From: Poa pratensis
Lineage: Eukaryota; Streptophyta; Magnoliopsida; Poales; Poaceae
NCBI GenBank assembly: GCA_947311845.1
Contig: CAMZMU010000080.1
Span: 15,013,444 to 15,077,443 of the forward strand
DNA: 64,000 nucleotides
Direction: 5' to 3'
The translations under genes and the position numbers were made by a program. Shown here in pieces: positions 37,785 through 49,838 of this stretch. Positions within the stretch are counted from its first letter, which is position 1; each line of letters opens with the position of its first letter. The notes beneath the pieces are model-generated. The model did not search any database. It was not told the origin of the DNA and saw only the letters and a program-made list of their open reading frames with translations.

Positions 37785-38150
37785 TCGGGCTACATGAAGC
37801 CCGCTTAAAAAAAATCCAAATTGACATTTTTGAGTTTCCAAAAATCGCGAAAAAAATCTAGGATGTAGATACTGTCGAGATTTACAATCGTGCAAATTTT
37901 GAACTCGAAATTCATTGTGTTTTGAGCTGAAACAAAAAGAAAAATGAGTGGATCTGGGTGTTGAACAATGCACAGTTTAAATTTTTTGAAATTTTCGCGG
38001 ATTTGTCTCTTTTGTGCAGCCTAAAATATTACGAATTCTAAGGTTAAATTTTGTAGGCTTGTAGATCTAGAAACTCGTGATCTTTTCGCGATTTTTGCAA
38101 AATCAAAAATGTCATTTTCGTTTTTTTTCAAAAAAGCTCCATGTAGCCCA
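37785..38150. mobile_element. MITE-like element with GGGCTACATG ends
   Basis: GGGCTACATGAAGC at 37788 and the inverse GCTCCATGTAGCCC ending near 38149 are inverted ends, with AT-rich sequence between and matching AAAAATGTCA/TGACATTTTT blocks. No target duplication is evident. Confidence 0.5.
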
Positions 38151-38204
38151 AGTTCTAAAACTCTCGTCAATCAATACACCTAAGTTACAGTGTAACTAAT
38201 AATA

Positions 38205-38460
38205 CTCCTTCCATTCCTGAATGTGAGGTGTACAGTTTTTTGCACGAATATTAAGATATATGTATTTGGCATACGGTGGACTCATCTTCTTCTTGATAAA
38301 ATCGGGAGATATGAGTTCCTAATAAACAAAATTCAAAACAATACACCCTAAAAATTAGGATTCATTTTGGATGGGTAAAATAGTCCATAAATCGCATTAT
38401 ACCGTATATGTTGGATTTTAAAAAAAAAACTATACACCTTACGTCAAGAAACGGAGTGAG
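38205..38460. mobile_element. Stowaway MITE, TSD TA
   Basis: The ends CTCCTTCCATTCCTGAATGT and (inverted) CTCACTCCGTTTCTTGACGT match the Stowaway consensus, are about 256 bp apart and are flanked by TA. The element sits about 180 bp upstream of the PPR start codon. Confidence 0.85.
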
Positions 38461-38643
38461 TATTGTGTTCAAGCAATTAGATAAGATTAGCTCCTCAGAG
38501 TAATAGGTAATCTATTTCATGTCAAACAAAAATCCCGATGGGGCAGATTTAAAAATAGTTTTGGGGTACGTTGTGACGTTGTGTTAAATTTCTCAAAGTG
38601 CCATATTTGCCAGAAAAAAAAAATTAGCACACAGAACGCGCCG

Positions 38644-40107
38644 ATGCCCACCCTCCTGCCGCCGCCGCGGCCGCGCGCCGCCCAGCAGCTACTCGCCCCG
38701 ACCGTCCCGCACCTCGCCCGCCTCCTCCTCACGCACGCGCCGGCGATCCCGCCGCTCCTCACCGCCATCCTGCCCACCTCGCCCTCCCTCCTCACGCCGC
38801 TCCTCTCCCACCTCCTCCTCTCCCACTCCCCGCCGCTCCCGGCGCTCTCTCTCTTCCGCCGACTGCTCGACCTCCCCCATTTCCCAGTCCCGGAGAGCTC
38901 CCTCCCGGTCCTCCTCCGCCTCCTCGCGCGCTCCCGCCGCCACGCGCCTCTCTCCTTCAAGCTGCTCGACTCGCTCCCGCCCACCCACCCGCACCTCCTC
39001 TCCGTGCCCGCGCTCTCCGTCCTCCTCTCCACCGCGCTCTGCTCCTCCGCTCCCGGGGCCTCCTTCGCCGCCGCGGTCACCTGCTTCGAGTCCGCGGCCG
39101 CCGTCTGGGCGCAGGCGGGGCGCTCGTTCGGGGCCCCCGAGCTGAACGCGCTGCTCCGCGTCTTCTGCGCCCGGGGCCGCGTCGCCGAGGCGCGCGCGCT
39201 GTTCCACCGCTACTGCGACGCGTACCCGCCCGACACCCGCACCTTCAACACGCTGCTGCTCGGCTTCAAGGAGGCCGGCCACGCCCAGGCGCTCGACCTC
39301 TTCTACCATGACGCCGTGCTGCGCGGCTTCGTCCCGGACGCCGTGTCCTACTGCGTCAGGATGGACGCCTGCTGCAAGAAAGGCCGGTTCTTGGACGCCC
39401 TCGAGCTGCTCGACGAAATGCGCAGGAAGGACTGCAAGCCGACGCTGCAGGTTTTCACCACGCTGATATACGGAGCTGGGATTGCCAGAAACGCGGCTCG
39501 TGCACGTAGCCTGTTTGATGAAATGGAGCAGTGCGGAGTGGTTCCAGACCGTGGAGCTCACAATGCACTCATGGGGGCCTATGTGAGGGCGAAGGATTTG
39601 CAGTCCGGGATGGCACTGATGGCCGAGATGGAGCAGAAGGGGATTGGTCTGGACGATGTTACCTACAACACAATGTTGTGTGGGTTTCGTAGGGTGGGCG
39701 ATTTGGAGGGGATCTGGAAGATATATAGCAAGATGATTAGCTTGGGGTTCATGCCAAGGACCAGGACGACAATGTTGCTCATGAAGGTCTTTTGCGAGAA
39801 TGGGCGACCGGATCTTGGCCTGGACCTGTGGGATTATCTGATCGGGAAAGGATGTGTACCTCACCGGCATGCATTAGATGTTCTGGTTACCGGTTTATGC
39901 TGCAGAGATGTGGTTGCTGAAGCATATAGGTGCTTTCGGGAGATGACCGAGATGGGAATGGCACCTACCGAGCGTGCATTTAGGGTTCTGGAAGGTTTTT
40001 TAAAGAAGAAGAGGGAGTTTGGGAAGATTGAGGAGATAAGGCAAATGATGAAGGCAACCCAATCAGAAGAACATCAAACTGAACAAGAACAAGAAGAAGT
40101 TGCATGA
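38644..40107 (+). CDS. P-class pentatricopeptide repeat protein
   Basis: PPR proteins bind organelle RNA. This intronless gene encodes 487 aa from 'MPTLLPPPRPRAAQ'; an in-frame ATG 21 codons upstream exists, but the GC-rich start gives the better organelle-targeting leader (many Pro, Arg, Leu, few acids). About seven 35-residue repeats run from residue 197 to 441, e.g. 'TRTFNTLLLGFKEAG', 'VTYNTMLCGFRRVGDLEG' and 'ALDVLVTGLCCRDVVAEA'. No E or DYW tail follows; the end is Gln/Glu-rich. Codon use shifts from very GC-rich in the first half to moderate later, a common grass gradient. Mitochondrial location is likely but not proven. Confidence 0.93.
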   Translation: MPTLLPPPRPRAAQQLLAPTVPHLARLLLTHAPAIPPLLTAILPTSPSLLTPLLSHLLLSHSPPLPALSLFRRLLDLPHFPVPESSLPVLLRLLARSRRHAPLSFKLLDSLPPTHPHLLSVPALSVLLSTALCSSAPGASFAAAVTCFESAAAVWAQAGRSFGAPELNALLRVFCARGRVAEARALFHRYCDAYPPDTRTFNTLLLGFKEAGHAQALDLFYHDAVLRGFVPDAVSYCVRMDACCKKGRFLDALELLDEMRRKDCKPTLQVFTTLIYGAGIARNAARARSLFDEMEQCGVVPDRGAHNALMGAYVRAKDLQSGMALMAEMEQKGIGLDDVTYNTMLCGFRRVGDLEGIWKIYSKMISLGFMPRTRTTMLLMKVFCENGRPDLGLDLWDYLIGKGCVPHRHALDVLVTGLCCRDVVAEAYRCFREMTEMGMAPTERAFRVLEGFLKKKREFGKIEEIRQMMKATQSEEHQTEQEQEEVA

Positions 40108-40755
40108 ATCTATCGACCCTCTTGTGTTTCCTTCTGAAACGGAACTTATTTTTCTTGTTGGACCTTGTAGAATTTTCAAGCCTCCATGGTTTTATGAGGT
40201 CTCCATACTTGATACCCTGTGTTGTCGAGGTTGAAATGTTGGTTGTTGCAATGACCAAACTTGCTTAAGAGACAGCCTTGCATGACCAAACTCGCTTTGA
40301 CCGAGACAAACAGGGTAATACAGAGATAGTCCCAAGCTGCCAATTTGAGGGAAAGATATGAAGATTAGAGGTAATTTGAGAAACAGCAGATTAATGTTTG
40401 TGGAGCCAGGCTCCACTAACGAAACTGAAGTTTCCAGTTCTGCAGAATTTGTTGGCTTAGCCTTTACCAAGGGAATGGACTGATAGTCTGAAATTGATAC
40501 AATATATTGATAAATTTAACAAGATTTATTCATTGTCATAACATTGATTGAATTTGTTGAATTACATCTTTCAGATTAACAGTGAAATGAGATTTCTTCT
40601 CCTAACGACAAAATTCTTGTACATAACTGTATTAGTCTGTTCACTATTTCAGTGATGTGATTCAGAACTAAAAGACTCAAGTATTGACATGGAAAAGTCA
40701 TCACAAAGCTGAATTTTGTCTTCCCTTTATTGATGCACAACTGAACTCATGTGTT
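40108..40755. other. convergent 3' flanks of PPR and NFU genes
   Basis: The PPR gene (plus) and NFU gene (minus) converge here. The 3' UTRs probably lie at both edges. No further gene or repeat is seen. Confidence 0.5.
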
Positions 40756-41711
40756 CTAGTCTATCAGCTGAACAGCCAGGATCGATGGTATTTTGTCTCT
40801 CAGCTTTTGTGTTACAGCTACACGTACTGTCATTACACTTGCTGCAGGTCCACCGATTTGAATCTTGACGACGAAACCGTCTATCTGAACAAGCTCTAGG
40901 CTTCCACCTCCCGTGCCGGAAAGGTATGGCCTGATCTCATCGAGCAACTGCAACATCAAACAAACTTCAGGGTTATAGTGTGATCATCCAAAAACTGCAT
41001 TTTTTTACTCAACTGTAACAGATGTTTGCAGCCTTGGGAGATTGACAAGTGGCATGCACAATGAACACTGCTTGGTAAGCGATCGCTAACCTTCTCGACG
41101 TTCTCGGTGTTGAGCTCGAGCCCGGTCTCGGTGTCGTGGATCTGCTCGACCTCGAGGATCTCGGGGATCTTGTCGCGGAGGCGCATCTCGATGCCCATCT
41201 TGAGCGTCATGGTGGAGCTGGGGCAGGAGCCGCAGGCGCCCTGGAGCATGAGCACGACGACGAGGCCGTCGATCTCGTGCAGGGCCACGTTGCCACCGTC
41301 GGCCATCAGGCTCGGCCGCACCTCGTCCAGCACCTTCTCCACGTTCTCCTCCGTCAGGGGAAGCACCTGCACCGCCCATCCTTCAGGTATCAATCAACAC
41401 ATGGTCAGTCCTACAGTTCTGCCAAGCAATACTATATCTGTGTTGCATGATGTAGCTGTAATTCTTCTTTCTCTTTGTGTACGCACCTGCTCTCTTGGCG
41501 CGGTGGTTTGGTGTGTGCAGCGACGTGTGGTTGAAGCTGAGTCGGCCATGGATAAGGGACCTTGAAGAATTCTGTGCAGAAGTGGGATCGGTTAGCCGAG
41601 TAAGTGAAGAAGAATGGTTGGGGCTAGTGGAAATACCTTGCTGAGAGCTGCTGCAAGGGGCGCGTTGGTGGCGCCGGCGGCTTGCCGGAGATTGGGCGAG
41701 GAGAGCCTCAT
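40756..41711 (-). CDS. NFU: plastid NFU iron-sulfur cluster scaffold (NifU-like)
   Basis: Plastid NFU proteins carry Fe-S clusters to photosystem I and other stromal targets. Exons 41711-41637, 41571-41487, 41380-41091 and 40947-40756 join in phase to 213 aa. The N-terminus is Ser/Ala/Arg-rich, fitting a transit peptide. The first Nfu domain starts '[19 protein letters not shown]' and holds the cluster-binding CxxC in '[18 protein letters not shown]'. A second domain starts '[15 protein letters not shown]' and has '[19 protein letters not shown]', where the CxxC is absent; this two-domain plan with a degenerate second copy is normal for plastid NFU1-3. The exon 3 acceptor is the less common AAG (just right of 41380), chosen because only it keeps phase and gives 'GWAVQVLPL'. 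Confidence 0.92.
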
Positions 41712-42290
41712 CTGAACCAGATTTTTGTCTCTCGTCGCGAGGCAAATTAGACTAGGCGTGTGCGTTGGTGTCGTGGATGTCCAGCCAGCGGCAGACTCAC
41801 CCGTTCGTGATTCCTTCTTTTCCTGGATGTGGTTCACCGTTCACCAAGGCGAACTTTTGTTGGGCCTAAACTTGTCCATCTCCAGGTCCTAGGGCCCATG
41901 ATCAAAATGAAAAGCCTATTGAAAAGAATGCATAGACACTAAACAAGCTCCCCTAAAATAAAACTAAACAAACAAAAGTATTTCTCAAAAAAAAGCAAAA
42001 TATCCTACTCATGAAAAAAACAAACGTACCAGGTGGAAACCAAGTTACAACGAGAAGTTTGTGGACACCAAGGTTGAAATTTTCAAATACCTTGGAAAAT
42101 ATGGGGTGTTAGAAAAGTGATGTTCTATAAACATGTGAAATTAAAGTTCAAACAACTCATTTAGGATGTACAAAAAAAATGTGTCTGAATATTTATGCTG
42201 TACTGTTTGTCACCATTCATTGTTGAATTTGATTTTTTATTATACCTCCCAAATGAATATGATTTTGAACTTGAAATTTGTATGTTTGTG

Positions 42291-42940
42291 TATGGATGGC
42301 AATGGGCGCATACCCAGTGGTATTCAGTATTTACCCATTGGGTAAGGTTTGGTAAAAAACTTTACTCATGGGTAAGCAAATAGTCTAAAGTGTGTACCCA
42401 ATGGGTATTATGGGTGCGGGTATGCTAAAGTAGTACCCATACCCGCTTACCCACATACCCAGCTATTTTTGTATATGTAACATAAGATTATTCTAGAAAA
42501 AATCCCAAATACTAACCGGCTCTGTAATTTTCGCTTGTTCCCCAACTTATGTTGGGCTGTAATGATGTTATTCTTCATATATGTACTTTGTTATTTTGAT
42601 ATCTATAGTATATTGTTGTTTTGATGTTATATTCATATAGGACAAGTTGTTTTGTTGTTCATTTTTATATACATTGTGTTATTTTATTGTTTCTTTTCAT
42701 ATATGTGTGTCGTTTGCCGAATCAGTGGATAAATGAGCATACATGATGGTTTTCTTATATATTGAGTTGTTATATTGCCTCGTTGACTTGTTTGGTGGGT
42801 TTACCCGCGGGTTTTTAATACCCATGCGGATGCGAGTATGGTACAAAATCTATACCCGAACGCGGGTACGGTGCGTGTGTGGTTAAAATACAAGGCACGT
42901 GTGTTGGTAACCTCTACCCTGGGTGCGGGTGCCATTGGGA
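42291..42940. mobile_element. hAT-type MITE, 8-bp TSD
   Basis: The exact duplication TGTTTGTG lies at 42283-42290 and 42941-42948. Subterminal GGCAATGGGCGCATACCC and the inverse of GGGTGCGGGTGCCATTGGGA are imperfect inverted repeats, with more ACCCAT/ATGGGT motifs inside each end. The 650-bp interior is AT-rich without a transposase. Confidence 0.85.
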
Positions 42941-42948
42941 TGTTTGTG

Positions 42949-45660
42949 GAACACCATTTACCAAACATATTGTTTTTTAGAATTTTTTCAAACCTCACTG
43001 TAATCTGGTTCTCGCCGGATATTTCTAAAAAAAAAAATCCCTAAGAAAAAGGAGAGGTGCATAGATCTCCAAAGCTGACATGTTGCAGAAAAGCAGTTAT
43101 TTCTCTGCGTGCTGTGTGCACGAGTGCAAAAATCGTACCAAAGACGTGGATATACATACAGCTATCCTGGCTAATGGAACCCAGTCCCATCTCAGACTAG
43201 GCCAAATCATCGCCAAGCTAACAGTATTTTGGTAAAAGGCACCGCATTCATTCCCAGAATAAAGGGAAGAACCATAGCATGACGACGCTCACAGTTAACA
43301 TACCCGTAACCACCTTCACTCTTTCTAACCACTTTTACAATCCACTCGAAGAGATCTAGCACAAAACTAGGCCGACAAAGGTCCAAAGTGCTCACACGCA
43401 TCGCGCGGCGAGAAGCCACCAATAATCTATGCCCAGAATTCAGATCCTCCGAGCGCATCCGAGGACGAAAGCCGTGTGCACGCGAACAGACAACTGGAGC
43501 TGGGTGCCACGGTGTGGTCCATGTGATCCAGCCAGTTTGATGTTGTTGTTTGTGCTGGCCACCAAGCGCGCACAATACAAACACACAGGAATACTGTACT
43601 CATTAAGAGATTGGCCGCGGCTCTCGACAGCGAGGAAAAGGATCGGCGGCAGGTAGCCTGTCGGGCGGAGGCGAGTGCGACAGTCGCTCTGCATGCATTA
43701 TTTGGACGCTGCTGCTGCTCCTTATTTAGGATCCTCCCTACAACTTGATTCTCTCCCAGCAAACAGTAGCATCAGTCGCCTGCGCACGGTCAGTTCCATC
43801 CGTGAGAATCTGGAGTTTATTTTTCCAAAAAAAGACAGATGCTTTACGTTTGATGGAGAGAAAAGATGGATGTTTATCTACAAGTCGCGGAGCCGCGAGG
43901 ATGTTTATGCTAGAGAATTGTCAGGGAAATTAAAGATTTCGTGTGTGCGTACCTTTTATGAGCAAGTTGTGCATTGCATCCGTATCTAGTCTTTGTTGAA
44001 AGGAACTATCGAATATCTGGTCTTGAGTGCAACAAGAGCCAGTAGATTTGTTCTCGAAGTTATCCGGAGTTGATGCTGCTTGTCTGACTTTGAGTGGTAC
44101 GTGGATGGCCGTGAGTGCCGTGACGTTGCAAATGTTCCTTTCCATGTTAGATATTTGGTTGTCTCATATCGGGCCCTCCTCATATTAGCAGCATATGGTA
44201 TGGTATGGTATGGAGCAGAATTGAACAAATCAACATCCTATGCTGCTGGACAGAAAAAGTCTGTTAGGGGGTCATATGAAAACGAACTGAAAAAGGCAGA
44301 ATTGAACAAATCAACAAATTATGCTGCTGGTAAGTGCAAATCCTTTTCAGGAACAGTGACAATCTGATATTCAGAATTCGTTCTTTCGCGGAGAGAAAAA
44401 TTGCAGGTTGGAGATAGAGTGGCTAGAAAGTAACATGGCCCCGGCGTTCAATCTTAGTTATCAACATAGGATTCTTGGAAAGCCAAGTGATGGGCAGTGC
44501 AATCTTATCCTACGTTGTACTGCACTGCTGTCCTATGTGTGCACCATATCAGAAAAAAAGAGATTAAACTAACAACAAGAAATCTTTTAGCTTAGCTCAG
44601 AATACCATCCATACAGTGAGGCTTAAATCAAGGCACAGATCCATCAATGGCACACATGAACTAATAAAAGTCAAACTATATGGAATCTGGACTCCAAATC
44701 AAATCCAAAACTGATCATTGAACAGCCTTGCTAGTGTCAAGTCAACTGAAATGTAATTAAGATCAACAAGAGAGGTTAGTTTAGTACCTTGTCGGTGCAA
44801 TTAAGGGATTATCATAGGCTTAGTTTGAGATACGGGCGTCCTAGAATATGGGGAAGGCAGGGATGGAACATGCTGAGCAGCAGTGCAGCAACAACCTGTC
44901 GAGGTTAAAAAAGAAACGCAAAGTAAGGAAGGGGTTTGCAGCTCACATGGAAGCCAAACGGCAGTTTACTTTTCTGAGGCTGTGGCCAGATCCCAGAACT
45001 GGAACTGTGACGACTACCAAGGACACCCTAGGATAACTCATTTCCCGTGGGCCCACGGTATCTGCAGATCTCTACTACAAACTGCAAACATGTGAAGATA
45101 TGTCTGGCCCTGCTTATCTATATCAGAGGGGGTTGGGGTGGGGGCTGCAAAGTTCAAATCCTTGATATCCTTAAGTCCCCGGCAAGGCCTGCGTGAAATA
45201 TCTGCTCCACATGCTTGTAGGTTGGCCTTGTTGTTTCATTAAACAGGCGAGATTTGGCCTTCCCATTGGCTGCTGCGCATCCCTGATCCTTCCTTGAGCC
45301 TGTTAAACAAATACTTGTGCCTCCTGCCAACGATCTCAAATCCTGAACTTTTGCCTTGTTGCTGCCCTTGCATCCTGCTTAGCCATCACACACAGCCTGT
45401 CAACCTTTGCATTACTACCTTTCCTTTTGGTTGGCTTGCCTATTGTTCTTCCTACAAAAAGGATGCAGTTCGCTTCATGAGCATGAGAGAGCCCCTTGCT
45501 GCTACATCCAGACTCCAAGACTATCTTCCCCAGAATTCTCCCCCAGTTCGGGCACTATCGGCAGCTCTGAAATGAGTAATGGGTGCTGACGAGAGATTTA
45601 GGCAAGCTGCATCCCGTTCACTGCCCTTGCTGATATATGAAGATTCCCAGTGTTCATGAG
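42949..45660. other. intergenic, no gene identified
   Basis: Several ORFs of 60-125 codons exist (e.g. minus 43584-43207, plus 44080-44367), but none shows a domain I recognise. A local duplication of GCAGAATTGAACAAATCAAC occurs at about 44215 and 44299. 45600-45705 is probably 5' leader of the next gene. Confidence 0.45.
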
Positions 45661-45705
45661 CTATAACCAGAGGAGTGAAGATGCGAGATAAGCAGCAGCT
45701 GCAGC

Positions 45706-47009
45706 ATGAGACGCCGATTTTCAGGTGAGTGAATCTTCATGTGAATTGTTCTGTGTTTGATTCTCACGATCCTCTATCGGCCCAGTATCCAGCATCGGTT
45801 GCTTTCCCTCTTACTCTGCAATAAGGCATATGATAATTACCATGCAAGCGGTAGAATCAAGCCTTGTTTTAGCTTAAATTTCATGAGATAATTCACTCAC
45901 CAAGTCACCATGCAGATGATACGGGTGATAGGTCTGACCTTTCGCTCTGATTGTTTCAGGAATGGAAACTGATTTATTTGGTACTGGTAGAATCCTTTTT
46001 TCCTTGTTGGAGAAAGAAGGCATAAACATCATTAGAGAGCTAGAAAGTGAAGGTTCTGTTCAGAAGTTAGCTAAAATATTGCTGAAAGCTAGTGTACGAA
46101 AGCTTTTGAACATCATCTTGGTAGATCCAATGGACAAGTATTCCAAACACGACATCAAGGAATCACTTCGCAGAACAATCATGGAACATGATGAGATCTT
46201 CAGACAGCAGGTAGGTAACAGTAATTTTTTATTCATAATTCATGTCATAAAGAACCAGATTTACAAGATATCTATATAGCATTACAAAAGTGGGAATATT
46301 ATAGTAAGGGAATCAAATTGAAAATACCATATTAGATCTTGAGACTCTTGAATTTGAAAGACATGCTTGCCGTCATCAATGAGAATATAATGCATATGCA
46401 GGTTGTTCTAGCTTTACAATACAATGCAGTGCATTAACCTGCATAGACATAAGACGTTCATCTCAGAAGTTGTCGACCAATTCTTACGCTGCTCTGTGAT
46501 TATCTTGTCAGTCTGCAACTCAGAATTTTACACTCATATTTCTCTTGCATCAGGTGCATGAACTGCATCGGCTATATAGTGTACAGAGATCACTGATGGC
46601 TGAATTAGCTGGTGAGAAGCACAGTTTCCAATCCAGAACAGAAGAAACACGAGAAATGGTGCAGGGCCACAGGCCAAACCTGAAGAATAGTCCCTGTACG
46701 TCAGAGGCCAGTCAATCTGCTCGTCTTGCTAATGCACAATACTCTGCTCCTAGACAATTACCTGAACATTTGTTTCTTCAAGAATTCAAGCCAGTGTCAT
46801 GCCTAAACCTCTTCAATGAAGAAACCTCAAGAAACCAAGACGGAAGACCAGAAAGCAGTAAATCGGTTGAAGGTGAAAGTTGGAGTGTTTCTATGGAAAG
46901 CGATCTCGACCTCAAACTAAGCATTACCCCCAGTTCACATGCAACAAAAGCACCACACTGGCTCTTCTCAGATAGCAGAGAAAGGAACTCTTCTGGTCAG
47001 CACCGATGA
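45706..47009 (+). CDS. unrecognised plant protein with HELHRLY segment and EAR-like motif
   Basis: Coding exons 45706-45724, 45960-46210 and 46554-47009 join with GT/AG in phase to about 241 aa. The first exon start ('MRRRFSG') is optional; a safe start is the Met at 45962. The middle reads 'HDEIFRQQVHELHRLYSVQ' across the last intron, a short helical block I know from several plant nuclear proteins of unknown function. The C-terminal half is Ser/Glu-rich and contains 'SDLDLKLSI', an LxLxL (EAR) type repression motif. A second upstream ATG at 45681 opens an 18-codon frame that overlaps the start in another phase. A nuclear co-repressor role is only an inference from the motif. Confidence 0.7.
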
Positions 47010-47581
47010 CAACAGGTATCCTAGATCAGTTAGTTATTCATGGTGCAAGAAGCAAAGGATCAACACTTAGTAGGCCGAAGTATCCTAACAATGGACCACA
47101 ACACTTCCAAGCCATCTCACAACAAATCATCTGTGAAAAGTAGTAGCGCCCATCTCTGACCTGCTGCCCTTCAATTTTGATCCAAACTATGCCTCAGTCA
47201 CAAGTAATCTGTATGCAAAAGTATAGAGCTTCTCAGTTTGTCAAGCACAAGGACTTGCTAGGAGCACATTGATGTATATTGAAGATAGCAAAGCATTGGC
47301 AGCAATTCATTTCTTATTTCTTCTCCCCCTATAATTCAGACTGAAAGAGAGAAGAACAAGTAGGAAATACCTGACTTCCGTCCTCCTGCAACATTTATAT
47401 TCACCAATGCCCTGAAAAGAGTTTTGGCTACCTACCATGGGCTGTGCTTCATTATTTGCATTTGCCCTTTTTATCTGCATCATCCATGTAAGGTAAAGTA
47501 CAAAAATTCAGGATGATTATGGGACCTGTTGCGATCAAAACCCCAAGTTCCAATTCTGCCATATTATGTTTTTTTCTACTT
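47010..47581. other. convergent 3' flanks
   Basis: 3' UTRs of the gene at 45706-47009 (plus) and the DYW PPR gene (minus) probably meet here. No other feature is seen. Confidence 0.45.
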
Positions 47582-49530
47582 TCACCAGAATCCACCACAT
47601 GAGCATTCACCATCTTTGAAATGATGGAATCTCATATTGTCCCTGATTATAATCTCAACATGCTCAACTCTTGAGACGAGCCGCATAAACAAATGGCAGT
47701 CCTCACAGATCCTTAGATTTTTTACTATTCGAATTGTGCATCTGGATCCAAGAGTCAGCAATCCAAATAACAGAGCAAGTTTCTCACTGTGACCCATTAA
47801 CAGCCTTTCTTTCTCTCCATCATTCACATCATAAACAATAGAACTCAGGATTGGCACATAACCAGCATGTTTCAGTTTTGCCACTAGCTTCAATAACTCC
47901 TTCTTTATTTCATTGGTCCTTGGATGAGAATTATCACCAGCAAAGAATTGATGGACCAAACCATCTCTGCCTTCAAACCAGCTCACAGCAGGATCCTTTT
48001 TCAGCCTCCGGCTTCTCATTAGTTTCCGAACCTTTGAGACTTCATCCCACTTTCCTGCCGATGCAAGTGTATTCGATAACAGCACATAGTTCCCTATACC
48101 CTCTGGCTCAAGCTTAAAAAGATGTTCAGCTGCAACCTTGGCAACTTCAACATTCCCATGGATCCGACAAGCCCCAAGCAATGCTCCCCACACACCACCA
48201 TGAGGCTCCACGGTCATTGACTTCACAAGATCAAAAGCTTCGTCCACCAATCCAGCCCGACCAAGCAAATCAACCATACAAGTATAGTGATCTGGAGATG
48301 GCAATATCCTATACTTGTCCTTCATCTGCGCAAAGTAGTAGCGACCATCTCTAACCATCCCTGTGTGGCTGCAAGCTGTCAATAACCCTATAAAGGTCAC
48401 ATGGTTCGGCACCACATCAGCCCTCCTAACCATATCCTTGAACAAAGCAATCGCCTCTGTAGCTCTCCCATGAGATGCTAAACCAACAATCATTGAGCTA
48501 TATGTGTACACATTCTTTTCCTGCATCCCATCAAAAACATTTCGTGCTTCATCGATAAGTCCACACTTGGCAAACATATCCACCAACCCCGACCCAACAA
48601 CCACATTGTTCCCAAAACCATTCCTCTCTGCAATCTCCTGAACCCAAGCAGCACGCCTCACCGCGCCAAGCTGAGCACAAGCCGAGATTGCACCAGTCAA
48701 CGAGACCTCATCAATGCCCATGCCGAGTGCGGCCATCCGTTCAAACACTTCCAGTGCCTTCACCGGCATGGAGTTTTGAGCATACCCAGTCACCATGGCT
48801 GTCCATGCCACCATATCCTTCACTGGACATTGCGCAAACACCTCCTCCGCGGACCCCATATCCGCGCTCCTGGAATACGCCACCACAATACTAGTCCAGG
48901 AAATGACGTCCTTCACCGCCATTCCATCAAACACCTTGCGCGCAGCACCCAAGTCACCACAGGCGACATAAGCGCCGATCAGCGAGTTCTCTACAAACCG
49001 GTGCCTATCAAACCCCCCGAGCAGGATCGAGACCGCGTGGGCGGCCTCGGCGGCAGGGAGGGATCGGGCGGCCGCGGCGGACTTGGCGAGCGGCGAGAAG
49101 GCGAACGGGAGGAAGGGGAGCTCGCCGCTGCTGAGGAGGCGGGAGAAGAGGCGGAAGGGGCTCAGCGGCGGCTGCGTGAGGAACGCGAAGCGGAGGAGCG
49201 CGGCGGCGAGGAACGGGTCCGGGGGAGAGAGGGATGAGAAGACGGAGAGCGCGTAGGGGAGCGGCGCGTGCGGGGGCGGGAGGGCGGCGAGGCGGCGGAG
49301 GAGGCGGGAGAGGAGGTAGGGGAGGGAGAAGGAGGAGAGCGGCAGGCGACGAGGAGCGCGTGGAGGCTGCGGAGGTGCCGGAGGGACGGGGAGGAGTCGA
49401 TGGCCGCGAGGAGGAGCGAGGCGAGCGCGGGGGGAGGGAGGAGGGGCAGCGGGAGCGTGCTGGGGAGTGGCGGCGGCGGGGCGTGGGGGAGCGGCGCGGG
49501 TGAGGGACGCGGCCGGACGAGGTGCACCAT
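47582..49530 (-). CDS. PLS/DYW-class PPR protein, N-terminal frameshift
   Basis: DYW proteins edit C to U in organelle RNA. From about 49345 to 47582 the frame is open: PLS repeats ('VENSLIGAYVACGDLGAAR', 'DVISWTSIVVAYSRSADMG', 'MVAWTAMVTGYAQNSMPVK', 'YTCMVDLLGRAGLVDEAFD'), then the E/E+ region ('VWGALLGACRIHGNVEVA', 'GNYVLLSNTLASAGKWDEV') and a DYW domain with 'HSEKLALLFGLL' (zinc-binding His-x-Glu) and 'KNLRICEDCHLFMRL' (CxxCH). The last triplet is GFW rather than DYW. The likely start 'MVHLVRPRPSPA' (49530) and 'LRSLHALLVA' lie in another frame that must join near 49345-49355. Either a real frameshift or a sequence error; otherwise the protein looks functional. Confidence 0.87.
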
Positions 49531-49838
49531 GCCGGCATGGCCGTGCGGCACGGCGGTGATGCGAGCGGTGTTCTAGGACGGCGACGCGGTGGAGCTGCTG
49601 CGCTTGCGGTGAGCCGCTGTGGACGGTGGTTTGGTTTCGAAAATGGCGGCGCGAGGCAGAAACACCCGGGCAGCGCGGGTGCATCTTGCCGGAGCGGCAC
49701 CCGCGAAGTGGGCTATTACGGCCTAGTCCATTTTTCTGAGTATGGGCTGATCACATACGAATTGGGCTGGCTTGGTCGGGTGCCTGGTCATCTTTCTTTT
49801 TGTGTGTTTCGTTTTGAGCCCAATCCAATACGTTTTTT

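Noticed and set aside
38689..39870. 393-codon minus ORF opposite the P-class PPR gene
   Set aside because: Antisense shadow of a GC-rich gene; Arg/Glu/Gly-rich with no domain, while the sense strand has clear PPR repeats.
43207..43584. 125-codon minus ORF
   Set aside because: No recognisable family; no splice or promoter support.
49008..49700. 230-codon minus ORF and plus ORFs at the DYW PPR N-terminus
   Set aside because: Pro/Arg-rich shadow frames of the same GC-rich stretch.
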